Made by a program: the position numbers and the translations under genes. Shown in pieces: positions 33,382 to 42,694 of a DNA stretch of 64,000 nucleotides. Under the pieces are notes generated by a model that saw nothing but the letters and a program-made list of their open reading frames with translations, was not told the DNA's origin and made no database searches. Source of the stretch: Streptosporangium minutum (GTDB lineage: Bacteria > Actinomycetota > Actinomycetes > Streptosporangiales > Streptosporangiaceae); NCBI RefSeq assembly GCF_002149035.1, contig NZ_NGFP01000007.1, positions 18,649 through 82,648 on the forward strand, read 5' to 3'. Positions within the stretch are counted from its first letter, which is position 1, and every line of letters starts with the position of its first letter.

Positions 33382-34845
33382 TCAGACCGCGGGGAGGGGA
33401 ATGCCGAGGGTGACCTCCGTGCCACCGCCCTGCCGGGGCTCGATGGCCAGCCGCCCGGACAGCTCCCCGACGACCAGCGTCCGCACGATCTGCAGGCCGA
33501 GACTGGTGGACGACTCCAGGTCGAAGCCCTCGGGCAGACCGGTCCCGTCATCGGAGACGATCACGTCCAGCCGGTCGGCCCCCCGCGAGACGATCACCTG
33601 AAGCCGGCCCGGCCGGTGGGCCAGCCCGTGCTGGACCGCGTTCTGCAGCAGCTCGGTGAGGACCATCGCCAGCGGTGTGGCGATCTCCGAACGCAGCACC
33701 CCGAACGTCCCGACACGGCGCGGCACGACCTGTGCCTCCGGCGCCGCCACCTCGCCCGTCATGGCGATCACCCGGTCGGCGATGTCGTCGAAGTCCACCT
33801 GCTCGTCGGGCGTGTGGGACAGCGTCTCGTGCACGATCGCGATCGACCCGACCCTGCGCACCGCCTCCTCCAGCGCCTCGCGCCCCTCCGGCAGTTGCAG
33901 CCGCCGGGCCTGCAGCCGCAGCAGCGCGGCCACCGTCTGCAGGTTGTTCTTCACCCGGTGGTGGATCTCCCTGATGGTGGCGTCCTTGGTCATCAGCTCC
34001 CGCTCGCGCCGCCGCAGCTCGGTCACGTCGCGGATGAGCACCAGCGCGCCGATCCGCCCGCCGCCGACGACCAGCGGGATCGCCCGCAGCTGCACCACCG
34101 TGCCGCCCGACTCGACCTCGGTCTCCCGGGGTTCCCGGCCGCTCGCCACGATCATCAGGTTCTCGTTGATGGGCTCGTCGGAGTAGCAGAGGGCGGCGGT
34201 GGTACGGCCCAGCTCGGCGCCGACCAGGTCGGCGTTGAGGCCCAGCCTCCGGTAGGCCGACAGCGCGTTCGGCGAGGCGTAGGTGACCCGGCCCGCGCGG
34301 TCCAGCCGGAGCAGCCCGTCGCCCACGCGCGGCGAGCGGACCAGGATCGGCTCGGCGCCGGAGAACGGGAACCGCCCCTCGGCCACCATCTGGGCCAGGT
34401 CCGAGGCGCTCTGCAGATAGGTGAGCTCAAGCCGCGAGGGTGTGCGCGCGGACGACAGGTTCGTCGAGCGCTGGATCACGCCCAGGAAATGGTCGGCCCG
34501 CCGTACCGGGATGGTCTCCTCGCGCACCGGGACCCCGCTGGACCAGTCGGGGTCGCCCTCCCGGCAGATCCGCCGCTCGTTCCAAGCGGTGTCGATGAGC
34601 ACCCGCTCCCCCTTGGCCACCGTCATCCCCACGATGTCGTCGTGGTAGACGGTGGGTCCCGTGGTGGGCCGCATCTGCGCGATGGCGATCCACCCCGGAG
34701 CCTCCCTGAGCGGGATCCACAGGATGAGATCGGCGAACGACAGGTCGGCCAGGAGCTGCCAGTCGGAGACCAGCGAGTGCATCCATTCGAGGTCGGCATC
34801 GTCGAGCGCGGTATGACGAACCACCAGGTCGCTTAGAGTCGGCAC
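33382..34845 (-). CDS. pdtaS: Sensor histidine kinase, PdtaS type
   Basis: A 487-residue soluble histidine kinase. The N-terminal GAF-like sensor begins at about residue 25 (WQLLADLSFADLILW) and ends near 155. A PAS domain at ~175-280 follows, then the HisKA_2 phosphoacceptor region (IHHRVKNNLQTVAALLRLQ, His296 the likely site) and a HATPase with DDGTGLPEGFD. In mycobacteria PdtaS phosphorylates PdtaR, an RNA-binding antiterminator. The start is the GTG at 34845 (VPTLSDLVVRHTALDDAD), which matches the family; ten extra residues to 34875 are possible. No PdtaR gene is in the window. Confidence 0.93.
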   Translation of the reverse strand: MPTLSDLVVRHTALDDADLEWMHSLVSDWQLLADLSFADLILWIPLREAPGWIAIAQMRPTTGPTVYHDDIVGMTVAKGERVLIDTAWNERRICREGDPDWSSGVPVREETIPVRRADHFLGVIQRSTNLSSARTPSRLELTYLQSASDLAQMVAEGRFPFSGAEPILVRSPRVGDGLLRLDRAGRVTYASPNALSAYRRLGLNADLVGAELGRTTAALCYSDEPINENLMIVASGREPRETEVESGGTVVQLRAIPLVVGGGRIGALVLIRDVTELRRRERELMTKDATIREIHHRVKNNLQTVAALLRLQARRLQLPEGREALEEAVRRVGSIAIVHETLSHTPDEQVDFDDIADRVIAMTGEVAAPEAQVVPRRVGTFGVLRSEIATPLAMVLTELLQNAVQHGLAHRPGRLQVIVSRGADRLDVIVSDDGTGLPEGFDLESSTSLGLQIVRTLVVGELSGRLAIEPRQGGGTEVTLGIPLPAV

Positions 34846-34913
34846 CCGTGCATCATGCGTTCTTTGCGGGCCCAAACGCGAATCGGGCGGGTCTGGCTGG
34901 CAAGATGCCCGCT

Positions 34914-35591
34914 ATGGAGCAGACCCCAGACCCGTCGGCGCGCTCGCGCGCGGCCGCGGGCACGCGGGGGGCGGCCGGGTCGGAGCGGGTCCTGCGCGCC
35001 CGGACGCCGGACGACGACGGCCTGATCGACCTGGCCTCCGACGACCGTCTTGGGCCGGCCGGGGACGGACGGCCGGTCGAGGCGGCGACGGCGGCCGAGC
35101 CGGGCGTTGTGAGAACGATCACACTCTCCGCGTCCCCGGGATCGCGGGGCGGGGCCGTGCTCGGGGCCCCGGAGGTGATCGAAACCCTGATGGACACGGC
35201 TCGGTCGTTCGTCCTCGACACCGGCCTGCTCCCCGGCAGCGTGGCGACGGCACTCGCCGCTGTGGATATCCTTCAAAACCAGCCCGAACTGCCCGGATGC
35301 GTGCGGACCAGAGCGAAAGAGCTGGCCTCGATGGCCCGTCGACTCGGCCTGGAGACCGACGATCCGGCGGGTGCGGTCGTCCCGATCGTGCTCGGCCCAA
35401 CCGGGGCCGCACTCCGGGCCGCCCTCATCCGTGCGGAACGCGGAGTGCGCGCCGGATGTCTCCGGCCGCCCTCGGTGCCGGCCGGCCGCTCTTGCCTGCG
35501 GTTGACCGCGCGGGCCAATCTGAGTTCCGATGATCTAGCGGTGATCAGGGGTGCACTCACCGCCGTGGCCGAGATGAAGGTGACCATGTGA
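34914..35591 (+). pseudogene. Internally deleted 8-amino-7-oxononanoate synthase (BioF) homologue, catalytic Lys lost
   Basis: A 225-residue intact frame that matches BioF only at its two ends. Residues ~25-57 (ERVLRARTPDDDGLIDLASD) correspond to the BioF N-terminus. Residues ~61-225 correspond to the last ~165 residues (SFVLDTGLLPGSVATALAAVDILQ ... RPPSVPAGRSCLRLTARANL). About 165 residues between them, including most of the PLP-binding domain, are missing without a frameshift. Where BioF has TLSK, this has TLSA (Ala73), so the PLP lysine is gone. It cannot be an aminotransferase-type synthase. The start is the ATG at 34914, seven bases after a CAAGAT box. It is either a decaying gene or a co-opted fragment. 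Confidence 0.75.
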
Positions 35592-35667
35592 GTGAGCGAA
35601 GCGGGCGAGCCGGTAGGCACGGCACCTCCGGCCACGCCGTTTCCGAGCCGTCAGGCGAGGTGCCGAC

Positions 35668-36387
35668 GTGACGGACGACTCCCCCAGGATTCCTAAGTAC
35701 TACGACGTCAAACGTAGTCTGCTCGCGCTGACCAAGTCCCTGTCGGCGGGCAGCGCGCTGCCCCCCGAGCGGACCCTGGCGGTGCGCTTCGAGACGTCGC
35801 GCACCACCGTGCGGCAGGCGCTGTCGGAGCTGGTGGTCGAGGGCCGCCTGGTCCGCATCCAGGGCAAGGGAACGTTCGTCGCCCACCCCAAGGTCGCCCA
35901 GGTCCTCCAGCTGACGTCCTACACCGGCGATCTGCGGACCGTCGGCCTCGAACCCGACACCAAGATCCTCGACATCAGCTACATCACCGCCGACGAGCCC
36001 CTGGCCCGCCGGCTGGCGATCAACCCCGGCGGCCGGGTGCTGCGCATCCACCGGCTGCGCCTGGCCAACGGCGAGCCGATGTCGATCGACACCACCCATC
36101 TGTCGGCCCGGCGCTTCCCCCGGCTCCGGCGCGAGCTGGAGGTGCACTCCTCGCTGTACGAGACGCTGCACAACGCCTACAACGTGCGGCTGACCGACGC
36201 CGAGGAGATCATCGAGACCGTGCTGGCCACGCCGTACGACGCGCAGGTGCTGAGCGTCGACGTCGGCCTGCCGATGCTGCTGCTCACCCGGCACGCCTTC
36301 GACGCCGACGGCAACCCGGTGGAGTGGGCCCAGTCCCTCTACCGCGGCGACAGGTACAAGTTCGTCACCCGCCTGCGCCGGCCCTGA
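35668..36387 (+). CDS. dasR: GntR/HutC-family regulator, DasR orthologue
   Basis: A 239-residue regulator that closely resembles Streptomyces DasR, which represses chitin and N-acetylglucosamine genes and antibiotic clusters until phosphorylated GlcN binds. The winged helix spans residues ~10-75 ([58 protein letters not shown]). The UTRA effector domain follows from ~85 ([50 protein letters not shown]). It starts at the GTG at 35668 with GAGG upstream. Its neighbours (the bioF remnant and bioD) are unrelated to its known targets. Confidence 0.9.
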   Translation: MTDDSPRIPKYYDVKRSLLALTKSLSAGSALPPERTLAVRFETSRTTVRQALSELVVEGRLVRIQGKGTFVAHPKVAQVLQLTSYTGDLRTVGLEPDTKILDISYITADEPLARRLAINPGGRVLRIHRLRLANGEPMSIDTTHLSARRFPRLRRELEVHSSLYETLHNAYNVRLTDAEEIIETVLATPYDAQVLSVDVGLPMLLLTRHAFDADGNPVEWAQSLYRGDRYKFVTRLRRP

Positions 36388-36452
36388 CGTCCCGGACAGG
36401 ACCGGCCGGCGGCCTGGATCGTGACAGGTGACCGCCGCCTAAGGTGAGGTGC

Positions 36453-37175
36453 GTGAGCATTCTCGTGGTCACCGGGACCGACACCGGCGTGGGCAAGACG
36501 GTCGTCACCGCCGCGGTGGCCTCGCTCGCCAGGGAGCGGGGCGCCTCGGTCGCGGTGGTGAAACCCGCCCGGACCGGGGTGGCCGGCACGGAACCCGGCG
36601 ACCTCGACGAGGTCATCCGGCTCTCCGGAGTCACCTCGACGTTCGAGTTCGCCAGGTTCCCCGACCCGCTGTCTCCTGCGGCGGCGGCCCGCGAGGCGGG
36701 CCTGCCGCCGCTCTCCCTTCCCCGGGCGGCGGCCCGGATCGGCGAGCTGGCCGAGTCGCACCGGCTGGTGATCGTCGAAGGGACGGGCGGGCTGCTCGTC
36801 CGCTTCGACGAGGAGGGGGCGACCCTGGCCGACCTGGCCCGGACGCTCTCCGCGCCGGTGCTCCTGGTGACCCGGGCGGCACTGGGCACGCTCAACCACA
36901 CCGCGCTGACGCTGGAGGCGATGGCCCATCGCGGGCTGGAACCGGCGGGGGTGGTGATCGGGTCCTGGCCGGCCGAGCCCGGCCTGGCCGAGCGGTGCAA
37001 CGTGGCGGACCTGGAGATGCTGGCCGCCCGGCCGCTGGCGGGCGTGCTCCCGGAGGGCGCGGGGGCCCTCGGCCGGGAGGCCTTCGCCCGTACGGCCCGC
37101 GCCGGGCTGGGGCCCGTGCTGGGTGGCGGATTCGACGCCTCGGCGTTCCGGAGGAGCTTCAGGCTCTCGCCGTAG
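36453..37175 (+). CDS. bioD: Dethiobiotin synthase
   Basis: A 240-residue ATP-dependent enzyme that closes the ureido ring of biotin from 7,8-diaminononanoate. The N-terminus has the P-loop VTGTDTGVGKTVVTAAVASL. It continues with the substrate Lys region (VVKPARTGV), the EGTGGLLVRFDE motif near residue 110 and VLLVTRAALGTLNHTALT. The length is normal. GTG 36453 is preferred because a TAAGGT -10 box ends seven bases upstream (leaderless); GTG 36444 is also possible. It is 65 bases after dasR, close to the deleted bioF homologue, and is the only intact biotin-pathway gene in the window. Confidence 0.93.
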   Translation: MSILVVTGTDTGVGKTVVTAAVASLARERGASVAVVKPARTGVAGTEPGDLDEVIRLSGVTSTFEFARFPDPLSPAAAAREAGLPPLSLPRAAARIGELAESHRLVIVEGTGGLLVRFDEEGATLADLARTLSAPVLLVTRAALGTLNHTALTLEAMAHRGLEPAGVVIGSWPAEPGLAERCNVADLEMLAARPLAGVLPEGAGALGREAFARTARAGLGPVLGGGFDASAFRRSFRLSP

Positions 37176-37212
37176 GCGACGGCCGGCGCGCGGGCGGAAG
37201 ACGGCGCGTGTC

Positions 37213-37249
37213 GACATCCTCCCCATGGCTGAAGCCCGGGGAGGATGTC
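37213..37249. repeat. 12-bp-arm hairpin resembling an IS200/IS605-type end
   Basis: GACATCCTCCCC (37213-37224) and GGGGAGGATGTC (37238-37249) are perfect arms with a 13-base loop containing GCTGAAGCCC. This CCTCCCC...GAAGCC...GGGGAGGATGTC pattern is like the terminal hairpins of IS200/IS605 elements in actinobacteria. No transposase or TnpB gene is near, so it may be a relic or a non-autonomous element. Alternatively it is the bioD terminator. Confidence 0.5.
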
Positions 37250-37261
37250 AACATGTGAGAC

Positions 37262-38230
37262 ATGGCCAAGGCGATCGAACAGCCCGTTCCCGGCATCACC
37301 GTCGGACACGCGCTTCTCGCGCGATCCGCAGGAGTCCCGCAGCCCGTCGACAAGCTCGTGCACGACGGCGACACCATCAACATCGCCGCCGACGGCAACT
37401 TCGGCGTGCGCCTGCTCGGCGTGGACGCCCCCGAGGTCAGCTTCGAGCTGCCCCGCAGTTCCATCGTCCCCGACCTGCCCAAGGGGTTCGTCAAGATCTC
37501 GCACCCGGCCTGGACCGGCTTCCTGGCCGATCCGTTCGCGCCGGGCTTCGAGCCGCTGCCGCTGCGCGCCGCGCTCCACGACCACCTGCTGGGCAGGCTC
37601 GACGCGACCACCGCGCGCAACCACGCCGAGCTCGGCGGACCGCCCACCCAGGCCCTCAAGGACATGATCAGCTCTGACATCGCCGAGCAGGGCCTGACCG
37701 GTGAGACCTTCAAGCTCCGGCTGGCCTTCGCGCACGAGATCCTCGACCGGTACGGCAGGCTGCTCTGCTACGTCAACCGCGACCAGAAGCTCAAGCCCAG
37801 GCCCGCGCCGTACAACGAGCGGCTGCTCGCCGGCGGGCACGTCATGCCCTACTTCATCTGGCCCAACGTCGACCCCTTCGTCCGGCAGGAGAACCGGGTG
37901 GCGCAGGCCGTGCCCGCTCCCGGATCGGCCCGCACGGTGGCCGAGGCGGGCGCGCTGGGCCGGGCCCGCGAGTCGGTACGGCAGGCCCGCCAGGCGGGCC
38001 TGGGGCTGTGGAACCCGGCGGACCCGCTGAAGCTGCACGCCTTCGAGCTGCGCTACCTGGCCGGACGCCGGGCGCCCGACCGGTATGTCCTCGACCTGTC
38101 CGACAGTTCCTCGGAGCTGCTCCACCCGCAGAGCTACCACCGCGTCCCGAACCCGGAGGACCGGTTGTTCGTCAACCCCGAGCACGCGCCCCTGTGGGCG
38201 GAGAGGGGCTGGTCGGTCCCGCCGCTGTAG
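37262..38230 (+). CDS. Thermonuclease (SNase)-fold protein with insertions
   Basis: A 322-residue protein with the staphylococcal-nuclease core: VHDGDTINI, then RLLGVDAPEV (equivalents of nuclease Arg35, Asp40 and Glu43) around residues 37-63, and later DRYGRLLCYVN (Arg87 equivalent) near 160. About 95 residues inserted between these motifs contain a Pro/Asp-rich loop, and the C-terminal ~100 residues are novel to me. No signal peptide is visible. The catalytic residues look intact, so it may be a nuclease. ATG 37262 lies just after the hairpin at 37213-37249; no ribosome-binding site stands out. Confidence 0.75.
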   Translation: MAKAIEQPVPGITVGHALLARSAGVPQPVDKLVHDGDTINIAADGNFGVRLLGVDAPEVSFELPRSSIVPDLPKGFVKISHPAWTGFLADPFAPGFEPLPLRAALHDHLLGRLDATTARNHAELGGPPTQALKDMISSDIAEQGLTGETFKLRLAFAHEILDRYGRLLCYVNRDQKLKPRPAPYNERLLAGGHVMPYFIWPNVDPFVRQENRVAQAVPAPGSARTVAEAGALGRARESVRQARQAGLGLWNPADPLKLHAFELRYLAGRRAPDRYVLDLSDSSSELLHPQSYHRVPNPEDRLFVNPEHAPLWAERGWSVPPL

Positions 38231-38381
38231 GCGTACCACCGCAGGAGCGCCGGCCGGGGGCTCCGGGGGCCTCCGGCGGCCGGGTGACCGCGAATACGCG
38301 CTGGCAGCGTTAGGCGGGAGGAATCTGGGCAGGGTGAGGAATCCCTGTCCGGCTAAGTGACTGACTGGTAGGTTGCGCGGT

Positions 38382-40034
38382 ATGGAGTCCCCAAAGCACG
38401 CAGGCGACATCGCGGTCGCCGTCTCCAAGGCCTATGGCATCGAGACCATGTTCACCCTGTCCGGCGGGCATGTCTTCCCGCTGTATGACGGGGCGGTCCA
38501 CGAGGGCATGCCCATCTTGGACGTGCGGCACGAGCAGAGCGCCGTGTTCGCCGCCGAGGCCACCGCCCGGCTGACCCGCAGACCCGGCCTGGCCGTCCTC
38601 ACCGCCGGCCCCGGGGTCACCAACGGCGTCAGCGGCGTGGCCACCGCGCACTTCAACGGCTCCCCGGTCGTGGTCATGGGAGGCCGGGCGCCGCAGTCGC
38701 GCTGGGGATCGGGCGCGCTGCAGGAGATCGACCACCCGCCGCTGTTCGCGCCGATCACCAAGCTGGCCTTCACCGGCTCCGGCCCCGACTCCGTCGCCGA
38801 GGACGTGGAGATGGCCTTCCGCACGGCCCTCGCCCCGCACCGCGGCCCCGTCTTCCTCGACTTCCACATGGACCACCTGTTCGCCGCCGCGCCCCCGCCG
38901 GACCATGTCACCGAGACGCTGACCCCCTCGCCCCTGGAGCCCGACCCCGACGCCCTCGCCGGGATCGCCCGGCTGCTCGCCGAGGCCGAGCGCCCGGTGC
39001 TGGTGCTGGGCTCGGACGTGTGGATGGACCGCGCCGAGGAGGTCGCCCGGAGCTTCGCCGAGGAGTTCCGCCTGCCGGTCATCCCCAACGGCCAGGGTCG
39101 CGGCATCCTGCCCGCCGGGCACGAGCTGCTGGTCACCCGGGCACGGGGACTGGCGCTCACCCAGGCCGACCTGGTGATCGTGGCGGGCGCCCCGATGGAC
39201 TTCCGTCTCGGCTACGGCTGGTTCGGCGGCAAGGACGGCGCCCCGCTCGCCAAGGTCGTCCACCTGGCCGACGCGCCGTCGCAGCTCACCACGCACATGG
39301 AGCCCTCCGGCGTCGCCGCCGGCGACCTGTCGCTGGTCTTCTGGGGCCTCGGTACGGCCTGCAACCAGGCCGGTGTGTCCCCCAAGTCCTACGCGCCGTG
39401 GCTGTCGAGGCTGTCGGAGGCCGCGGCGGCCGCCGTCGCCGCGGACGCCGGCCTGCTGGCCTCCGAATCCGACCCGATCCACCCGATGCGGATCTACGGC
39501 GAGCTGGCCAAGGTCCTCGCCGACGACGCCGTGGTGATCGGCGACGGCGGCGACTTCGTCTCCTACGCGGGCAAGTACGTCGAGCCCAAGCAGCCCGGCA
39601 ACTGGCTGGACCCGGGCCCCTACGGCTGCCTGGGCACCGGCCTGGGCTACGCCATCGCCGCCCGGCTGGCCCGCCCCTCCTCGCAGGTGGTGCTGCTGCT
39701 CGGCGACGGCGCGGCCGGTTTCTCGCTGATGGACGTGGACACGCTCGTACGGCACCGCCTGCCGGTCGTGATGATCTGCGGCAACAACGGCATGTGGGGG
39801 CTGGAGAAGCACCCCATGCAGATGCTCTACGGCTACGACGTGGCCGCCGAGCTCCAGCCGCAGTGCCGCTACGACCAGGTGGTGACCGCACTCGGCGGCG
39901 GCGGCGAGCTCGTCACCGACCCGTCGCAGATCGGCCCGGCGCTGCTGCGCGCGTTCGACTCCGGCGTGCCGTACATGGTCAACATCGCCACCGACCCGTC
40001 CGTCGCCTACCCCCGCAACACCACCGGGGTCTAG
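38382..40034 (+). CDS. Thiamine-diphosphate-dependent enzyme, acetolactate-synthase-like
   Basis: A 550-residue three-domain enzyme. The N-terminal domain carries the catalytic Glu51 (LDVRHEQSAVFAAEAT). The middle domain is an atypical FAD/ADP-fold domain without clear AHAS-specific signatures. The C-terminal domain has the cofactor motif GDGAAGFSLMDVDTL followed ~25 residues later by NNGMWG. The family includes acetolactate synthase, oxalyl-CoA decarboxylase and benzoylformate-type enzymes; the substrate cannot be assigned. ATG 38382 is preceded by TAGGTT ending seven bases upstream (leaderless). Its stop overlaps the convergent kinase gene by four bases. Confidence 0.87.
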   Translation: MESPKHAGDIAVAVSKAYGIETMFTLSGGHVFPLYDGAVHEGMPILDVRHEQSAVFAAEATARLTRRPGLAVLTAGPGVTNGVSGVATAHFNGSPVVVMGGRAPQSRWGSGALQEIDHPPLFAPITKLAFTGSGPDSVAEDVEMAFRTALAPHRGPVFLDFHMDHLFAAAPPPDHVTETLTPSPLEPDPDALAGIARLLAEAERPVLVLGSDVWMDRAEEVARSFAEEFRLPVIPNGQGRGILPAGHELLVTRARGLALTQADLVIVAGAPMDFRLGYGWFGGKDGAPLAKVVHLADAPSQLTTHMEPSGVAAGDLSLVFWGLGTACNQAGVSPKSYAPWLSRLSEAAAAAVAADAGLLASESDPIHPMRIYGELAKVLADDAVVIGDGGDFVSYAGKYVEPKQPGNWLDPGPYGCLGTGLGYAIAARLARPSSQVVLLLGDGAAGFSLMDVDTLVRHRLPVVMICGNNGMWGLEKHPMQMLYGYDVAAELQPQCRYDQVVTALGGGGELVTDPSQIGPALLRAFDSGVPYMVNIATDPSVAYPRNTTGV

Positions 40035-41632
40035 GGACCCGGGGTCGCGGTCGGCGTGGGGGTCGGCGTCGGCGACGGCGGGCAGCCGTTGTTGGCCACG
40101 ACGATCTCCACCGCCTTCCGGGGGTCCCACATGGTGCTCGCCCCGGGGTGCTGCTCGACCACCTCCACGCACTGCGAGGTGTCGAGGTCGGCGCTCTCGC
40201 TGACCTTCACCTTCAGGCCCGCCTTCGTGAGCGCCTCCTTGGCCGCCTCCGGCTTCATGCCCATGACGTCCGGCACCCGCCGCTTCGGCAGTGGTGTCGG
40301 CGTGGGGGTCGGCGTCCGGGTGGTCTGCGTGGGACGGTCGTTCGGCTGAGGGACGGTCGGGGTCGGTTTCGTCGTTTTCCGCCCGCCTTTGGTCCTCGAC
40401 GGCTCCGGCGACTCGCTCACGCTGGGCACCGGGTCGACCCCCCTCTGGGAATCGGTCGGCACCGCGGAGGAGGCCGCCATCCCGTTGATCGCCACCGCGA
40501 CGAGACCGACGCAGATCACACCCGCCGCCGCGGACACGGCCAGCATCCCGCCCTTGCGGCGCGGCCTCTTCGCGGCACGGCGGCCACGTCCTTGCTGGAC
40601 CGCCTCGGTGGCCGGGCCGGGTGAGGGCGCGGTCGTGGGCGGCACGGCTCCCTGCAGGCCCATTTGGGACGGCGGAGCGTGCCAGCCGGTCTCCGGCAGC
40701 GCGGCTCCGTGCCGGCCCGTCTGCGGCGACGAGGGGCCCTCCCAGCCGCTCTCCCGCGCGGCGTAGGAGACCGGCGGCATCGCCGTCGCACCGGTCTCCG
40801 GCCCGAGGTGCGCCGCCTGCCTCGCGGCGGTGCTCATCGCGGTGGCGCTGGGGAAACGCCGGGCCGGGTCCTTGGACAGGGCCCGCTCCACCAGGGCGCG
40901 GATCGCGGGCGGGACGTGCGGCGGCAGCGGCGGCGGCGTCTCGCGGATGTGCTTGAGCGCGATCGTGACGGGGGTGTCGCCGTCGAAGGGCCGCTGACCG
41001 GCCAGGCACTCGTAGGCCACCACGCCCAGCGCGTAGATGTCCACCGCGGGGGTGACCGGCGCCCCCTCGGCCTGCTCGGGCGCGCAGTAGGCGGCGGTGC
41101 CGAGCACCATGCCCGCGTCGGTCAGCCTGCTGGCCGCGTCGGACCTGGCGATGCCGAAGTCGGTGAGCACGAGCGTGCCGTCGGAGCGCACCAGCAGGTT
41201 GCCGGGCTTGACGTCCCGGTGGACGATGCCCTGATCGTGTACGGCCTGCAGGGCCGAGGCCGCCTGGGCGATGAGCTCCATCGCGGCCCCGGGGGCGATG
41301 CTCCCCAGCCGTCCGAGCAGCCGGTCCAGCGGCTCGCCGTCCACGAACTTCATCACCAGGTATGCCGTCGCCCCCGCGCCGGGCACCTCGTGAACTCCGT
41401 AGTCGTAGACGTCTACGACCCCGGGGTGATTGACCGTCGCCATCGCCCGGGCCTCACCCTGGAAACGCACCAGGAAGCCCGGGTCGTCGGTACGGCCCGG
41501 GAGCAGCACCTTGACGGCGACGGTGCGGGCCAAGACGATGTCCTCACCACGCCACACCTCGCCCATACCGCCGGCGCCGATGCGGGTATCCAGACGGTAA
41601 CGCCCCGCCAGCGTCGTGCCTTGGGCCACCAT
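40031..41632 (-). CDS. Ser/Thr protein kinase with one PASTA domain
   Basis: A 533-residue membrane kinase. The kinase domain is at residues ~10-270: GAGGMGEVWRGED, AVKVLL with the ATP Lys, HRDVKPGNLLV, DFGIARSD and GTAAYCAPEQ. After a Pro/Ser-rich juxtamembrane region and a membrane segment (MLAVSAAAGVICVGLVAVAI, ~390-410) there is a Thr/Pro-rich stalk. A single extracellular PASTA-like domain (VPDVMGMKPEAAKEALTKAG) and a TPTPTPT tail follow. PASTA kinases sense cell-wall fragments and phosphorylate division proteins. ATG 41632 with GGGGGAG upstream fits better than a longer frame. Confidence 0.9.
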   Translation of the reverse strand: MVAQGTTLAGRYRLDTRIGAGGMGEVWRGEDIVLARTVAVKVLLPGRTDDPGFLVRFQGEARAMATVNHPGVVDVYDYGVHEVPGAGATAYLVMKFVDGEPLDRLLGRLGSIAPGAAMELIAQAASALQAVHDQGIVHRDVKPGNLLVRSDGTLVLTDFGIARSDAASRLTDAGMVLGTAAYCAPEQAEGAPVTPAVDIYALGVVAYECLAGQRPFDGDTPVTIALKHIRETPPPLPPHVPPAIRALVERALSKDPARRFPSATAMSTAARQAAHLGPETGATAMPPVSYAARESGWEGPSSPQTGRHGAALPETGWHAPPSQMGLQGAVPPTTAPSPGPATEAVQQGRGRRAAKRPRRKGGMLAVSAAAGVICVGLVAVAINGMAASSAVPTDSQRGVDPVPSVSESPEPSRTKGGRKTTKPTPTVPQPNDRPTQTTRTPTPTPTPLPKRRVPDVMGMKPEAAKEALTKAGLKVKVSESADLDTSQCVEVVEQHPGASTMWDPRKAVEIVVANNGCPPSPTPTPTPTATPGP

Positions 41633-42214
41633 GACTCCCCCGTAACCCTCTCCGCTCCCACCCCAGGGTTCTCCAACAAAGCGGATTTGTATCGCGCCAA
41701 CGTCACGGCAACGTAACGAAACCCTGCAAGCCGTATGCCTCACAAACAAGACGCGTGCCGTAGCATCGCACAAATCTCAGAACTTTTGAGCGTACTCGTA
41801 CAGCTTGCGTGCCTTTAGAACAAGGACTGCCTGGAAGTCGCCGACCATGAAGGCCGACGGCTGCCACGGGCCGCGGTAGGAATCCGGCCCTCGAAATCCT
41901 CCACAAGAGTACGCAAAATGAACATCAACCTAGCCGCCGGACAGCAGTGCTCGATCCACGGCGGAATTCGATCTCCTCCGGGCCGGGCTCAGCCACCGGG
42001 CAGACCGTGCTCCGCCCCCGGGCAGACCGTGCTCCGCACAGCGCGCGGACCAGCCGGTGGGGGCACCCGGACCACCGTCCGGCGTCGGCGGCGGCGCGGC
42101 AACGCGGCGGCTCCATCGCACGCGCGGCCAGGCGGCCCGCGTGATCGCCCTCTTCCGCCGACCGGCCGCAGTGATCGCAGGAGGAGGTCGCGCGGTCACC
42201 TTATGCTGACGCCC
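41633..42214. other. Long intergenic stretch with a 22-bp duplication
   Basis: No gene is supported. There is one notable tandem repeat: CGGGCAGACCGTGCTCCGC occurs at 41997-42015 and 42019-42037 (22-bp period). The left half is less GC-rich and should contain the kinase promoter. The right end holds the TATGCT -10 box (42202-42207) of the thioesterase gene. Confidence 0.6.
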
Positions 42215-42595
42215 ATGACGCTGACTCCCGGCCTGCGCGCACGGCTTCTCATCATGGTCGAGAAGGAGGACACCGCGACGAAGATCGGCAGCGGGGACGT
42301 CCCCGTCCTGGCCACCCCCCGCGTGCTGGCCCTCGCCGAACAGGCCACCGTCCAGGCGGTCGCGGGCGCCCTGGACCCCGGCCAGACCTCCGTGGGCACC
42401 AAGGTCGCCCTGGAGCACCTGGTGGCCAGCCCGGTGGGTACCCACGTCGAGATCGCCGCCGAGCTCACCGAGGTCGACGGCCGCCGTCTGGTCTTCGCCT
42501 TCACCGCCCGCGACCGGAACACCACCGTCGCGACGGGCACGGTCGAGCGCGTGGTGGTCGACCGCGAACGCTTCCTCTCCAGGCTCACCCGCTGA
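42215..42595 (+). CDS. Hotdog-fold thioesterase, FlK-like
   Basis: A 126-residue hotdog protein. The conserved helix is STGDVPVLATPRVLALAEQATVQAV-like (residues ~22-48, here SGDVPVLATP ... EQATV), followed by SVGTKVALEHLVASPVGTHVEI and VDGRRLVFAFTARD. Members of this group include fluoroacetyl-CoA thioesterase FlK, with catalytic Thr, Glu and His in the same places (Thr, Glu44-type and His66-type). Most members are of unknown substrate. ATG 42215 is seven bases after a TATGCT -10 box, so a leaderless message is likely. Confidence 0.85.
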   Translation: MTLTPGLRARLLIMVEKEDTATKIGSGDVPVLATPRVLALAEQATVQAVAGALDPGQTSVGTKVALEHLVASPVGTHVEIAAELTEVDGRRLVFAFTARDRNTTVATGTVERVVVDRERFLSRLTR

Positions 42596-42610
42596 CCGGC
42601 CGGACCTCCG

Positions 42611-42694
42611 CCGACCGTCCACGCCCTCCGGCCGGCCGTTCAGGCTCTCCGGCCGACCGTCCATGCCCTCCGGCCGGCCGTTCAGGCTCTCTCG
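42611..42694. repeat. Two tandem 42-bp copies after the thioesterase gene
   Basis: CCGACCGTCCACGCCCTCCG starts at 42611, and the same unit with CATGCC starts at 42653, each ending in GTTCAGGCTCTC. It lies just past the thioesterase stop. The remaining bases to 42876 show no gene. Confidence 0.85.

Noticed and set aside
38310..41009. Long minus-strand frame opposite the TPP enzyme and kinase region
   Set aside because: Antisense shadow of real genes with low-complexity composition; no start signal or homology seen.
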